Assembly (NCBI GenBank): GCA_944324205.1
Contig: CALUVK010000037.1
Coordinates: 1-11,974, forward strand
Direction of reading: 5' to 3'
Source: Candidatus Gastranaerophilales bacterium
GTDB lineage: Bacteria; Cyanobacteriota; Vampirovibrionia; Gastranaerophilales; Gastranaerophilaceae
Length of the DNA stretch: 11,974 nucleotides
Shown here: positions 1-7,228 of the stretch, one piece after another
Layout of the letters: the number at the start of each line of letters is the position of its first letter
Numbering within the stretch: the first letter of the stretch is position 1
Translations under genes and position numbers: made by a program
Notes under the pieces: generated by a model
Told to the model about the DNA's origin: nothing
The model's input: the letters and a program-made list of their open reading frames with translations, nothing else
Databases searched by the model: none

Positions 1-63
1 GCATCATGTAAATCTTTTAACCATTTGATATTTTTTACCCCAGTTCGAATCTTGGACGGTTCA
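1..63 (+). other. tRNA-like 3' end (T-arm and acceptor-like), possibly a tRNA fragment
   Basis: Positions 39-55 resemble a tRNA T-arm: CCCAG, the loop TTCGAAT, then CTTGG, pairing with one mismatch (C41 against T53). Positions 56-62 (ACGGTTC) plus A63 would be the 3' acceptor strand and discriminator. The matching 5' acceptor strand would lie before the window. Upstream bases 1-38 do not fold into a convincing anticodon or D-arm, so this may be a decayed tRNA, a tRNA 3' end duplicated by an integrating element, or chance. A strong terminator follows directly, which fits the end of a rightward RNA gene. Confidence 0.3.
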
Positions 64-81
64 GGGAGTTTTTTATTGCAA
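64..81 (+). repeat. direct repeat, left copy (GGGAG-T6-ATTGCAA)
   Basis: This 18-base copy differs from the copy at 272-288 only by one extra T in the T-run. It sits directly after the tRNA-like end, and its last bases form the foot of the terminator stem. The two copies bracket about 190 bases of GC-richer, hairpin-rich DNA. Confidence 0.6.
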
Positions 82-115
82 AACGAAACCCGGCTTTTGC
101 CGGGTTTTGTTTTGC
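78..115 (+). terminator. strong hairpin terminator, probably bidirectional
   Basis: Positions 78-94 pair with 99-115 as a 17-bp stem with a single G-T pair (85/108) around a TTTT loop. The inner nine base pairs (AAACCCGGC/GCCGGGTTT) are GC-rich and are followed by a T-rich run. The 5' side is A-rich, so the hairpin could also stop leftward transcription. It would terminate whatever RNA enters from the left edge. Confidence 0.8.
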
Positions 116-120
116 TTATT

Positions 121-271
121 AAGTTTGGTGTTTGAGAACTAACCAGCCCGTAGGGCTCTTGGTGAAGAGTCCAGCGCGAGCGAGCTGAGGCTGGAGCACT
201 TTTGCGATTGTGTTGTAAACACATTAGCAAAACGCGGAATGCCGTTAAACGCGAGCGAGCAAGACAACCTT
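121..271. other. noncoding GC-richer segment with serial hairpins
   Basis: No usable reading frame is apparent. Successive inverted repeats are visible: 146-149/153-156 (GCCC/GGGC), 156-160/165-169 (CTCTT/AAGAG, sharing base 156), 171-175/190-194 (CCAGC/GCTGG), and a two-part hairpin at 200-232 with TTTTGC/GCAAAA outside and TGTGTT/AACACA (209-214/218-223) inside. An 11-base direct repeat, CGCGAGCGAGC, occurs at 175-185 and 250-260. This could be a structured RNA or the inside of a small repeated element; the sequence alone cannot decide. Confidence 0.45.
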
Positions 272-288
272 GGGAGTTTTTATTGCAA
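272..288 (+). repeat. direct repeat, right copy (GGGAG-T5-ATTGCAA)
   Basis: The second copy of the repeat at 64-81, in the same orientation, with five instead of six T's. The bases to its left (AAGACAACCTT) do not match those left of the first copy, so the similarity stops sharply at the repeat edge. Confidence 0.6.
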
Positions 289-318
289 TATAAAAAGTAA
301 AACTGGTTCGGAGAAAAA

Positions 319-379
319 AGAGGGAGGCAGATAGTATAAACACTTCGCGTGTAAAATCTACTGATGCCTCCCGACAAAA
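319..379. repeat. long-loop hairpin element, copy A
   Basis: The stem GGGAGGCA (322-329) pairs perfectly with TGCCTCCC (365-372). It is flanked by AGA on the left and GACAA (373-377) on the right. TAGTA begins exactly 10 bases into the element (332-336), and the middle has a small ACAC/GTGT hairpin (340-343/349-352). Read on the minus strand, the stem is followed by TCTTTTTTCT, so it could also act as a terminator. Copy B is at 521-580 and the diverged copy C at 408-465. Confidence 0.75.
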
Positions 380-407
380 TTCTACTTTTAACCAGTAGTT
401 CCACATC

Positions 408-465
408 AGAGGGCGACGAGTAGTAATAATTAAATTTAGTAATATTAACTTTTGTCGCCCGACAA
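408..465. repeat. long-loop hairpin element, copy C (variant stem)
   Basis: The stem GGGCGAC (411-417) pairs perfectly with GTCGCCC (454-460). The layout matches copies A and B: AGA before, GACAA after (461-465), TAGTA starting 10 bases in (421-425), and 50 bases end to end against 51 and 50. The stem sequence differs from A and B on both arms in a way that preserves pairing. It lacks the minus-strand T-run seen after A and B, which argues against a purely terminator role. Confidence 0.65.
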
Positions 466-475
466 TGTGTTTTTT

Positions 476-509
476 CCTTTTTGGTTACTCTTTGGGGTAA
501 ATAAAAAGG
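476..509. repeat. imperfect inverted repeat between hairpin copies C and B
   Basis: CCTTTTT (476-482) pairs with AAAAAGG (503-509), and inside it TTAC (485-488) pairs with GTAA (497-500). No T-tail follows on either strand, so a terminator is not the obvious reading. Confidence 0.45.
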
Positions 510-520
510 GAATGTATAAA

Positions 521-580
521 AGAGGGAGGCAGGTAGTATAAACACTTCACGTGAAAATCCACCAATGCCTCCCGACAAAA
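521..580. repeat. long-loop hairpin element, copy B
   Basis: GGGAGGCA (524-531) pairs perfectly with TGCCTCCC (566-573), flanked by AGA on the left and GACAA (574-578) on the right. TAGTA starts 10 bases in (534-538). The middle contains the palindrome TTCACGTGAA (546-555), and GGT (532-534) can pair with ACC (561-563). It is nearly identical to copy A. Lying about 120 bases beyond the groL stop on the groL strand and followed there by TCTTTTAT, it is a candidate groL terminator. Confidence 0.75.
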
Positions 581-583
581 TAT

Positions 584-702
584 CTACGTGCGTAGTATTG
601 CTCCTGTGAAATCAAAGATTTCTACGTCGCAATCGTTAAGTTTCGCCCTCAGTTCACCGGCTCACCGCCGCTGAATTCGGGCTTTACTCCGGCTGCCGCA
701 TT
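584..702. other. noncoding GC-rich tail downstream of groL with small hairpins
   Basis: No gene is visible. CTACG/CGTAG (584-588/591-595) and GAAATC/GATTTC (608-613/617-622) form short tight hairpins. From about 640 to 700 the composition is clearly richer in G+C than the flanking genes, with repeated CCGG/GCCG cores. Read on the minus strand it would be the 3' part of the groL transcript ahead of hairpin B. Confidence 0.4.
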
Positions 703-2355
<1,653 letters not shown>

Positions 2356-2388
2356 TTATGTCTCCTTTTTAAATTTTATACTTTTTTC

Positions 2389-2423
2389 GTGACTCGTGAA
2401 TAGTGATTCGTGAATCGTGGTTA
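2389..2423 (+). repeat. heptamer array, left arm (5 x about GTGAnTC)
   Basis: Five 7-base units in tandem: GTGACTC, GTGAATA, GTGATTC, GTGAATC, GTGGTTA. Positions 2396-2422 match the reverse complement of 2866-2892 at 24 of 27 positions, including a perfect 15-base core at 2408-2422. The array lies between the groL ribosome-binding site and the four-helix-bundle gene. Confidence 0.8.
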
Positions 2424-2464
2424 TACAATTTTAAGATTAAGCATTGTTTGTTTCTTGTCATTTT

Positions 2465-2492
2465 GTGACTTATGAGCCGTGAATTATGATTT
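2465..2492 (+). repeat. heptamer array, degenerate second left copy
   Basis: Units GTGACTT, ATGAGCC, GTGAATT, ATGATTT in the same orientation as 2389-2423. It matches the right arm (inverted) at 22 of 27 positions, and all five differences are transitions, as expected of a decaying copy. It runs into the stop codon of the four-helix-bundle gene. Confidence 0.65.
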
Positions 2493-2854
2493 TAATAATT
2501 TATACAATCAGCTTTCTGTTTTAAATGTCGTTTTAGCCCTGATAGCATTTGACCAATTGTTTGAATTTGATCTATTAATTTTTGAGGTTCAATATAACCT
2601 AATTGCTGTGATATTATCAATTGGGTTTCAAGTTCTGCGAGAGAACCACTTGCAATATCCAAAAATCTCAAGGCTTCCTTATCAGATGTTCTGGCGCAAC
2701 CTTCTGCGATATTTGAAGGAATTGAAACAGCGGCTCTGCGCATCTGATTAACTATTCCAAACTTTTCTTCATTCGGAAAACAATTTGTTTCTGAATAAAC
2801 ATCAGTAACAAGTGCTATAGATTTCTTCCAAACATCTAAGTCTTTATGATTCAT
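2492..2854 (-). CDS. four-helix bundle protein, 23S rRNA intervening-sequence protein family
   Basis: A 120-residue protein of the S23/IVP family (TIGR02436 type), small helical proteins first noticed in insertions within 23S rRNA genes and structurally related to the Avd accessory protein of diversity-generating retroelements. Their biochemical role is not established. Family marks are the start MNHKDLDVWKKS, the core RRAAVSIPSNIAEG (39-52) and SGSLAELETQL (69-79). I chose the ATG at 2854-2852 because the family start lies there and AGAGG precedes it. A GTG at 2878-2876 would add eight residues read from the flanking repeat, and is less likely. The gene sits between groS and groL in their orientation, tightly bracketed by inverted heptamer arrays, so it looks like a cassette inserted into the operon and not a chaperonin partner. 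Confidence 0.9.
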   Translation of the reverse strand: MNHKDLDVWKKSIALVTDVYSETNCFPNEEKFGIVNQMRRAAVSIPSNIAEGCARTSDKEALRFLDIASGSLAELETQLIISQQLGYIEPQKLIDQIQTIGQMLSGLKRHLKQKADCINY

Positions 2855-2864
2855 AAAACCTCTA

Positions 2865-2899
2865 AAACCACGATTCACGACTCACAAGTCACTAACCAC
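2865..2899 (-). repeat. heptamer array, right arm (inverted)
   Basis: Read on the minus strand: GTGGTTA, GTGACTT, GTGAGTC, GTGAATC, GTGGTTT. It is the inverted counterpart of 2389-2423 (24 of 27 matches over 2866-2892). It ends two bases before the groS stop codon (2902-2904) and begins just upstream of the four-helix-bundle start. Confidence 0.8.
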
Positions 2900-2901
2900 G
2901 C

Positions 2902-3189
2902 TTATTCAACAATAGCTAGAGCGTCTTTTATAGAAAGAATTTTATACTCAACTCCATCCATCTTAATATCAGTACCGGCATATTTAGCGTAAAGAATAAT
3001 ATCACCGACTTTAACGTCCATTGGTTCTCTTTCTCCGTTGTCGCCTACTTTACCTTCGCCTACAGCTACTACTTCACCTTTTTGAGGTTTTTCTTTAGCA
3101 CTGTCCGGAATAAAAATTCCGCCTGATGTTTGTTCTGTATCTTCAATAACTTTGATAACAATTCTGTCTTGTAATGGTTTTAATGCCAT
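2902..3189 (-). CDS. groS: co-chaperonin GroES (Hsp10)
   Basis: The 95-residue lid of the GroEL chamber, a heptamer that binds GroEL apical domains through its mobile loop. The family start [11 protein letters not shown], the mobile loop [19 protein letters not shown] (about 18-36), [11 protein letters not shown] and [16 protein letters not shown] are all present. The ATG at 3189-3187 has AGGAGGA (3203-3197) 7 bases upstream. It is first in the chaperonin operon, with an AT-rich 143-base divergent spacer shared with the flavoprotein at 3333. No CIRCE operator (TTAGCACTC-N9-GAGTGCTAA) is visible there, so HrcA control is not evident. Confidence 0.98.
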   Translation of the reverse strand: MALKPLQDRIVIKVIEDTEQTSGGIFIPDSAKEKPQKGEVVAVGEGKVGDNGEREPMDVKVGDIILYAKYAGTDIKMDGVEYKILSIKDALAIVE

Positions 3190-3213
3190 AATAAAATCCT
3201 CCTATCTTCTACA

Positions 3214-3219
3214 ATTATA
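3214..3219 (-). promoter_or_regulatory. possible groS promoter -10
   Basis: The minus strand reads TATAAT here, 24 bases upstream of the groS ATG and just upstream of its strong ribosome-binding site. An overlapping TATAAA is at 3225-3220. No good -35 box is seen, and the spacer is AT-rich, so this is only a candidate. Confidence 0.35.
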
Positions 3220-3319
3220 TTTATACCCTGAAATTTAAAAATAATTAAAAAAGTTAAGGAAAAATTAATGATTTAGAATCCTAATAAACAAAATCTTTTT
3301 ATTAATAAATATTTTGTAC

Positions 3320-3325
3320 TATAAT
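3320..3325 (+). promoter_or_regulatory. -10 box 7 bases before the ATG: likely leaderless start
   Basis: A perfect TATAAT ends at 3325 and the ATG starts at 3333. Transcription would be expected to begin at or next to the A of the ATG. There is no Shine-Dalgarno between them. The -35 region (about 3297-3302) is only T-rich. Confidence 0.5.
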
Positions 3326-3332
3326 TTTTATT

Positions 3333-4976
3333 ATGGAAAAAGATTTAAATGTAATAATAATAGGCGGTGGAGCTTGTGGTGCAAGTGCGGCTGCAAGAAT
3401 CAGAAGGCTGAATGAAAAAGCAAAAATTACAATCTTAGAAAAAACTGATGAAATTTCTATTGCAAACTGCGGACTTCCCTATTATACTTCAGATATTATC
3501 GTGAGTAGAGATATGATGTTTGTATCTTCTCCTGTGAAATTTAAAAATTGGTTTAATATTGATGTAAGATTAAACAGTGAAGTCGTTAATATCAATACAG
3601 TTGCTAAAATTGTAACTTTAAAAAGCGGAGAAGAACTTTCATACGACAAACTTGTTATCGCCCAGGGGGCAAAACCTATTATACCTGATTTTCCTAACAT
3701 GCCTCAAGATAAAATATTTACTGTAAGAACTCTTCTGGATGCCGATAAAATAAAAAAGTTTATTAAAACTAATAATGTACAGCGTGCAGTTGTAATCGGC
3801 GGTGGTTTTATCGGAATTGAAATGGCAGAAAATTTCGTAGAAATGGGACTTAATACAATTTTGATTGAAGCCCAAAATCAGATTCTTTCATCTGTTGACT
3901 ATGAAGCAGCAGCCTTTGTGCAGAATGAACTGCGTGATAATGGAGTCGAACTTATTTTATCAGATGGAGTAAAAGAATTTCAGGGGAACAGAATTATTTT
4001 GAATTCTTTAAAAGAAATAGAATTTGATATTGTAATAATGGCTATTGGTGTGCGTCCGGAGCTAGAACTAGCAAAATTAGCAGGGCTTAAAACAGAAAGA
4101 GGTATTATTGTAAATGAAAAAATGGAAACTTCTGTTCCGGATATATATGCAGGTGGTGATGGAATAGAAGTAAAAGATTTCGTGACTGAAGAAAATACTA
4201 TAATACCGCTTGCAGGACCTGCAAATAGACAAGGTAGAATTATAGCAGATAATATTTGCGGGATTCAATCTACATACAAAAATTCCCAAGGGACATCTGT
4301 TCTTAAAGTTTTTCGTTTAACAGCTGCCAGTGTTGGAAATAATGAAAAGCAATTAAAATCAAAAAATATAAATTACTGGAAAACAATTATTTTCGGTCGT
4401 GACCATGCCGGATATTATCCGAATTCTGTTCAAATTATGTTCAAACTCCTTTTTACCCCGGAAGGTAAAATTCTCGGTGCGCAAGCAGTAGGAGAAAATG
4501 GCGTTGAAAAAAGAATTGATGTTATTTCTTCGATTATGCGTAACAGAGGCGGAATAGAAGAACTTTTGGACAGTGAACTATGCTATGCACCACCATACTC
4601 ATCAGCCAAAGATCCGATAAATATTTTAGGAATGAATGCAGATAATATTTTGCGCGGATTTCTGAAACCGGCTTTTTATGAAGATATTGAAGAGAGCTAT
4701 TTAATAGATGTAAGACCGAAAGAAGCATTTGAATCAAGTACAATAAAAGGGGCGGTTAATATTCCTATAAGTGAAATAAGAACCAGATTAAAAGAATTTC
4801 CACGTGATAAAAAAATTGTTTTATTTTGTAATACAGGACATACGAGTTATATAGCTGCTAGAATTCTTGACCAATACGGATTTAATAACGTATATTCTCT
4901 CATGGGCGGAATAATCCTTTATAAAACAATTATTAAAAATATAGAAAATGAAAAGAAAGTTTTTTCAAAGTTTTAG
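3333..4976 (+). CDS. CoA-disulfide reductase-like flavoprotein with C-terminal rhodanese domain
   Basis: FAD- and NAD(P)H-binding cytosolic oxidoreductase of the CoADR/NADH-oxidase/persulfide-reductase group, 547 residues. In order: an N-terminal dinucleotide fold IIIGGGACGASAAARI (8-23); the redox-active single cysteine in IANCGLPYY (Cys46); a second nucleotide fold VIGGGFIGIEMAE (154-166); the FAD-binding YAGGDGIEV (272-280); a dimerisation domain with HAGYYPN (358-364) and YAPPYSSAKDP (418-428), tyrosines typical of CoA-disulfide reductases; and a rhodanese domain from about 455 (YLIDVRP) with catalytic-loop Cys499 in CNTGHTSY. This layout matches the CoADR-rhodanese fusions thought to reduce CoA disulfides or CoA/protein persulfides. 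The rhodanese loop has His where many relatives have Arg. Substrate cannot be fixed from sequence. It is transcribed divergently from groS and appears monocistronic. Confidence 0.88.
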   Translation: MEKDLNVIIIGGGACGASAAARIRRLNEKAKITILEKTDEISIANCGLPYYTSDIIVSRDMMFVSSPVKFKNWFNIDVRLNSEVVNINTVAKIVTLKSGEELSYDKLVIAQGAKPIIPDFPNMPQDKIFTVRTLLDADKIKKFIKTNNVQRAVVIGGGFIGIEMAENFVEMGLNTILIEAQNQILSSVDYEAAAFVQNELRDNGVELILSDGVKEFQGNRIILNSLKEIEFDIVIMAIGVRPELELAKLAGLKTERGIIVNEKMETSVPDIYAGGDGIEVKDFVTEENTIIPLAGPANRQGRIIADNICGIQSTYKNSQGTSVLKVFRLTAASVGNNEKQLKSKNINYWKTIIFGRDHAGYYPNSVQIMFKLLFTPEGKILGAQAVGENGVEKRIDVISSIMRNRGGIEELLDSELCYAPPYSSAKDPINILGMNADNILRGFLKPAFYEDIEESYLIDVRPKEAFESSTIKGAVNIPISEIRTRLKEFPRDKKIVLFCNTGHTSYIAARILDQYGFNNVYSLMGGIILYKTIIKNIENEKKVFSKF

Positions 4977-5086
4977 TAATTATAAATAAAAGTAATAACC
5001 GCTTTCTGAAATTCTGTCCAATCAGTATTATTACTAAAAAACTCTGTAACAAAAAACAAAATTATAGCAAAATAATCTTTTAATTG
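4977..5086. other. AT-rich spacer with an 8-bp inverted repeat
   Basis: No gene is seen. AGTAATAA (4991-4998) is inverted at 5028-5035 (TTATTACT) around a 29-base loop. No T-tail follows, so it is not a standard terminator. It could be a weak transcript-end structure or chance in AT-rich DNA. Confidence 0.25.
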
Positions 5087-5092
5087 TATAAT
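5087..5092 (+). promoter_or_regulatory. -10 box of the pxpA-yvcK-panB operon
   Basis: TATAAT here would start transcription near 5099, giving a leader of about 20 bases that includes AGGGAGA (5107-5113) before the ATG at 5119. No convincing -35 box is found. The three downstream genes lack intervening promoters of similar quality, so this probably drives all of them. Confidence 0.5.
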
Positions 5093-5118
5093 TAGTTTAT
5101 AAACACAGGGAGAATATA

Positions 5119-5913
5119 ATGCAAGAAGTTATTGAAAAAAAATCAATAAAGAATATAGATTTTAATTGCGATTTAGCACAGGCATATGGTATATACAAAA
5201 ACATTCAAGAATATGAACTTTTAGACTATGTAAGTTCTGTTAATGTTTCATGCGGATTTCATGCAGGCGATCCGGTTACAATAAAAGAAGCAATGTTAAA
5301 AGCAAAAGAAAAGAATGTTGCAATTGGTGCTCATATCGGATTTAATGATATTCAAGGTTTTGGTTACAGACATGTGGAGCTTAAAGGGGATGAGTTAGAA
5401 GCTCTGGTAATTTATCAAGTCGGGGCTATTATGTCTTTTGCTAAGGCTTATGGGCTTAGTATTGAACACGTAAGACCGCATGGTGCAATGTACAAATTGG
5501 CGGGAGAAGATTTTACTTTTTCTGCAAATATTGCACGCGCAATAAAAAAATGCTCGGAATGGCTTGTATATTATGCTCCGGCAGGTGATATAACCGCAAA
5601 AGTTGGGGATTTTATTAATATTCAAACAGCTCAGGAAATTTCTTTAGAAAAAACATATAATCCTGATTTAACAATTGATTATTCAATCCCTGATAATACT
5701 AATAATTATGATTTAATAAAACGTTTACAACACTTATTACATACTTCTCAAATCCGGAATAACTTGGGTGGGATGAGCTATGTTGAGGTAAACACAATTC
5801 ATTTTTCTAATAAATATAAAAATTCTTTAGAATTAATTCAACAAGCAAACGAGTATATTAGTCCTGCTCCGATTAATTATATTAATGCTAAATCTTCAGG
5901 ATGGGTGGATTAA
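5119..5913 (+). CDS. pxpA: divergent LamB/YcsF-family protein, PxpA (5-oxoprolinase subunit A)-like
   Basis: YcsF-family proteins act with PxpB and PxpC in ATP-dependent opening of 5-oxoproline to glutamate. The N-terminal two thirds match well: IDFNCDLA (13-20), VSCGFHAGDP (43-52), IGAHIGFNDIQGFGYR (69-84) and VRPHGAMY (118-125). The C-terminal part is unlike classical members: the usual EvFADRaY segment reads QEISLEKTY (172-180), and the usual TlCvHGD reads NTIHFSNKY (225-233), losing the HGD triplet. At 264 residues it is about normal length. No pxpB or pxpC lies in the window. AGGGAGA precedes the ATG by 5 bases. It is coupled to yvcK, whose ATG is 2 bases after this stop. Family membership is secure; 5-oxoprolinase activity is uncertain. 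Confidence 0.8.
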   Translation: MQEVIEKKSIKNIDFNCDLAQAYGIYKNIQEYELLDYVSSVNVSCGFHAGDPVTIKEAMLKAKEKNVAIGAHIGFNDIQGFGYRHVELKGDELEALVIYQVGAIMSFAKAYGLSIEHVRPHGAMYKLAGEDFTFSANIARAIKKCSEWLVYYAPAGDITAKVGDFINIQTAQEISLEKTYNPDLTIDYSIPDNTNNYDLIKRLQHLLHTSQIRNNLGGMSYVEVNTIHFSNKYKNSLELIQQANEYISPAPINYINAKSSGWVD

Positions 5914-5915
5914 AT

Positions 5916-7226
5916 ATGGCATTTAATTTTAAAAATAATGTAAGAGTAACAAAAGATGTTGGCTGGTTAATTCCTGGTCTGGAAGTTAAAAGATGGTTTT
6001 TTCTTATATTTTTAGGTTCCATAATGATAGTTTTAGGTTTTATGGTACTTGCAAATGTCAGACCTATATATTTGACGTTGGAATTAATAAGAAAAGCGGC
6101 TTTAATATTGCCATCTAATTTTCTCGCGGCAGTTTTTATCTTTGTAGGTTCTGTTATATTTTTTAAAGGCTGGCAAAAAACAACACTTTCAATTATGGAT
6201 ATGGATTCTAAAAAAGGAAATAATTCCATATTAGAAAAATTATACAGAAGAAGAAAACTTAATAAAGGGGCAAAAATTGTCGCAATAGGCGGTGGTACCG
6301 GTTTGTCTATGCTTCTTCGCGGTATAAAAAAATATACTAACAATATTACTGCTATTGTAACCGTTGGTGATGACGGAGGCAGTTCCGGCAGACTAAGAGA
6401 AGAACTGGGAATTCTTCCTCCTGGTGATATAAGAAATTGTATTGCTGCTTTAGCTGATGACGAAGATTTGATTACTGAATTATTTCAATATCGTTTCAAA
6501 ACGGGGGAAGGATTAGAAGGACATAGTTTCGGAAACTTATTCCTTACGGCCTTATGCGCTATTACCGGTGATATGGTAAGAGCTGTTAAAGAATCTTCTA
6601 ATGTTTTAAATATCCGTGGAGTAGTTCTTCCAGCAACATTAGATGATATGAAACTAGCTGCGGTTTTTGAAGACGGCCGAATTGTTCATGGAGAGTCCAA
6701 TATTCCTGAAGTTCACGGAAAAGTAAAGCGGCTGTTTACGGAACCGGAACATTGTCATGCTCTTCCGGAAGCGATTACAGCAATCAAAGAAGCAGATTTA
6801 ATTATACTAGGGCCAGGGAGTTTATACACAAGTGTTATACCGAATCTTTTAGTAGATGGTATTGTTGATGCTATAGAAAAATCACATGCAAAGAAGATCT
6901 ACGTATGCAATATAATGACACAACCCGGTGAAACAGATAATTATTCGGTAGCAAGTCATGTTAATGCTCTTATTACACATGCAAACGGCAAAAAGATTCT
7001 AAATGCAGTGCTTGTAAATGACAGTTTGCCTGATAATATTTCCGAAGGATATGCAAAGAGTGGTTCAATTCCTGTAAGACTTGACATGGAAAATATTGCT
7101 CCTATAGGGATAGAGGTCGTTTCACAAAAATTAATTCAAGAAAACAAACAAGGTCTTGTCAGACACAGTTCAAGACGAGTGGCAAGAGCTATTTATTATT
7201 GGTACAGAAAATCTATGAAGAGGTAA
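5916..7226 (+). CDS. yvcK: membrane-anchored YvcK/CofD-like protein (gluconeogenesis factor family)
   Basis: YvcK proteins bind UDP-sugars and, in Bacillus and relatives, control carbon flow to cell-wall precursors and cell shape. The conserved core begins at about residue 118: KIVAIGGGTGLSMLLRGI (120-137), VGDDGGSSGRLR (150-161), LPPGDIRNC (167-175), EGHSFGNL (201-208), ILGPGSLYTS (297-306) and NIMTQPGETDNYS (332-344). Ahead of it are two predicted membrane segments (about 27-47 and 64-84), absent from the roughly 317-residue Bacillus protein, so the core is probably tethered to the inner face of the membrane. I start at 5916 (GGTGGA 6 bases upstream, MAFNFKNN); an in-frame ATG at 5901 overlapping pxpA is less likely. 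It lies 2 bases after pxpA and 2 bases before panB, implying translational coupling. Confidence 0.93.
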   Translation: MAFNFKNNVRVTKDVGWLIPGLEVKRWFFLIFLGSIMIVLGFMVLANVRPIYLTLELIRKAALILPSNFLAAVFIFVGSVIFFKGWQKTTLSIMDMDSKKGNNSILEKLYRRRKLNKGAKIVAIGGGTGLSMLLRGIKKYTNNITAIVTVGDDGGSSGRLREELGILPPGDIRNCIAALADDEDLITELFQYRFKTGEGLEGHSFGNLFLTALCAITGDMVRAVKESSNVLNIRGVVLPATLDDMKLAAVFEDGRIVHGESNIPEVHGKVKRLFTEPEHCHALPEAITAIKEADLIILGPGSLYTSVIPNLLVDGIVDAIEKSHAKKIYVCNIMTQPGETDNYSVASHVNALITHANGKKILNAVLVNDSLPDNISEGYAKSGSIPVRLDMENIAPIGIEVVSQKLIQENKQGLVRHSSRRVARAIYYWYRKSMKR

Positions 7227-7228
7227 GC

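Noticed and set aside
1..63. A complete tRNA gene
   Set aside because: Only a T-arm and a possible 3' acceptor strand are visible; the T-stem has a mismatch and no anticodon or D-arm can be drawn from bases 1-38.
319..580. CRISPR array
   Set aside because: There are only three ~50-base imperfect copies, each an inverted repeat with internal variation and spacers of unequal size; no cas genes are present.
319..580. Integron attC sites
   Set aside because: The folded shape is suggestive, but the conserved GTTRRRY/RYYYAAC core sites are not present and no gene cassette lies between the copies.
2492..2854. Diversity-generating retroelement accessory gene (avd)
   Set aside because: The protein shares the fold family, but there is no reverse transcriptase, template/variable repeat pair or target gene nearby.
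2855..2878. GTG at 2878 as the start of the four-helix-bundle gene
   Set aside because: The extra eight residues are encoded by the flanking heptamer array; the family's usual start and an AGAGG site support the ATG at 2854.
4991..5035. Terminator after the CoA-reductase gene
   Set aside because: The 8-bp AT-rich stem has a 29-base loop and no T-tail.
5901..5915. Upstream ATG (5901) for yvcK
   Set aside because: It overlaps the pxpA-like gene and has a poorer ribosome-binding site than the ATG at 5916, which has GGTGGA at proper spacing.
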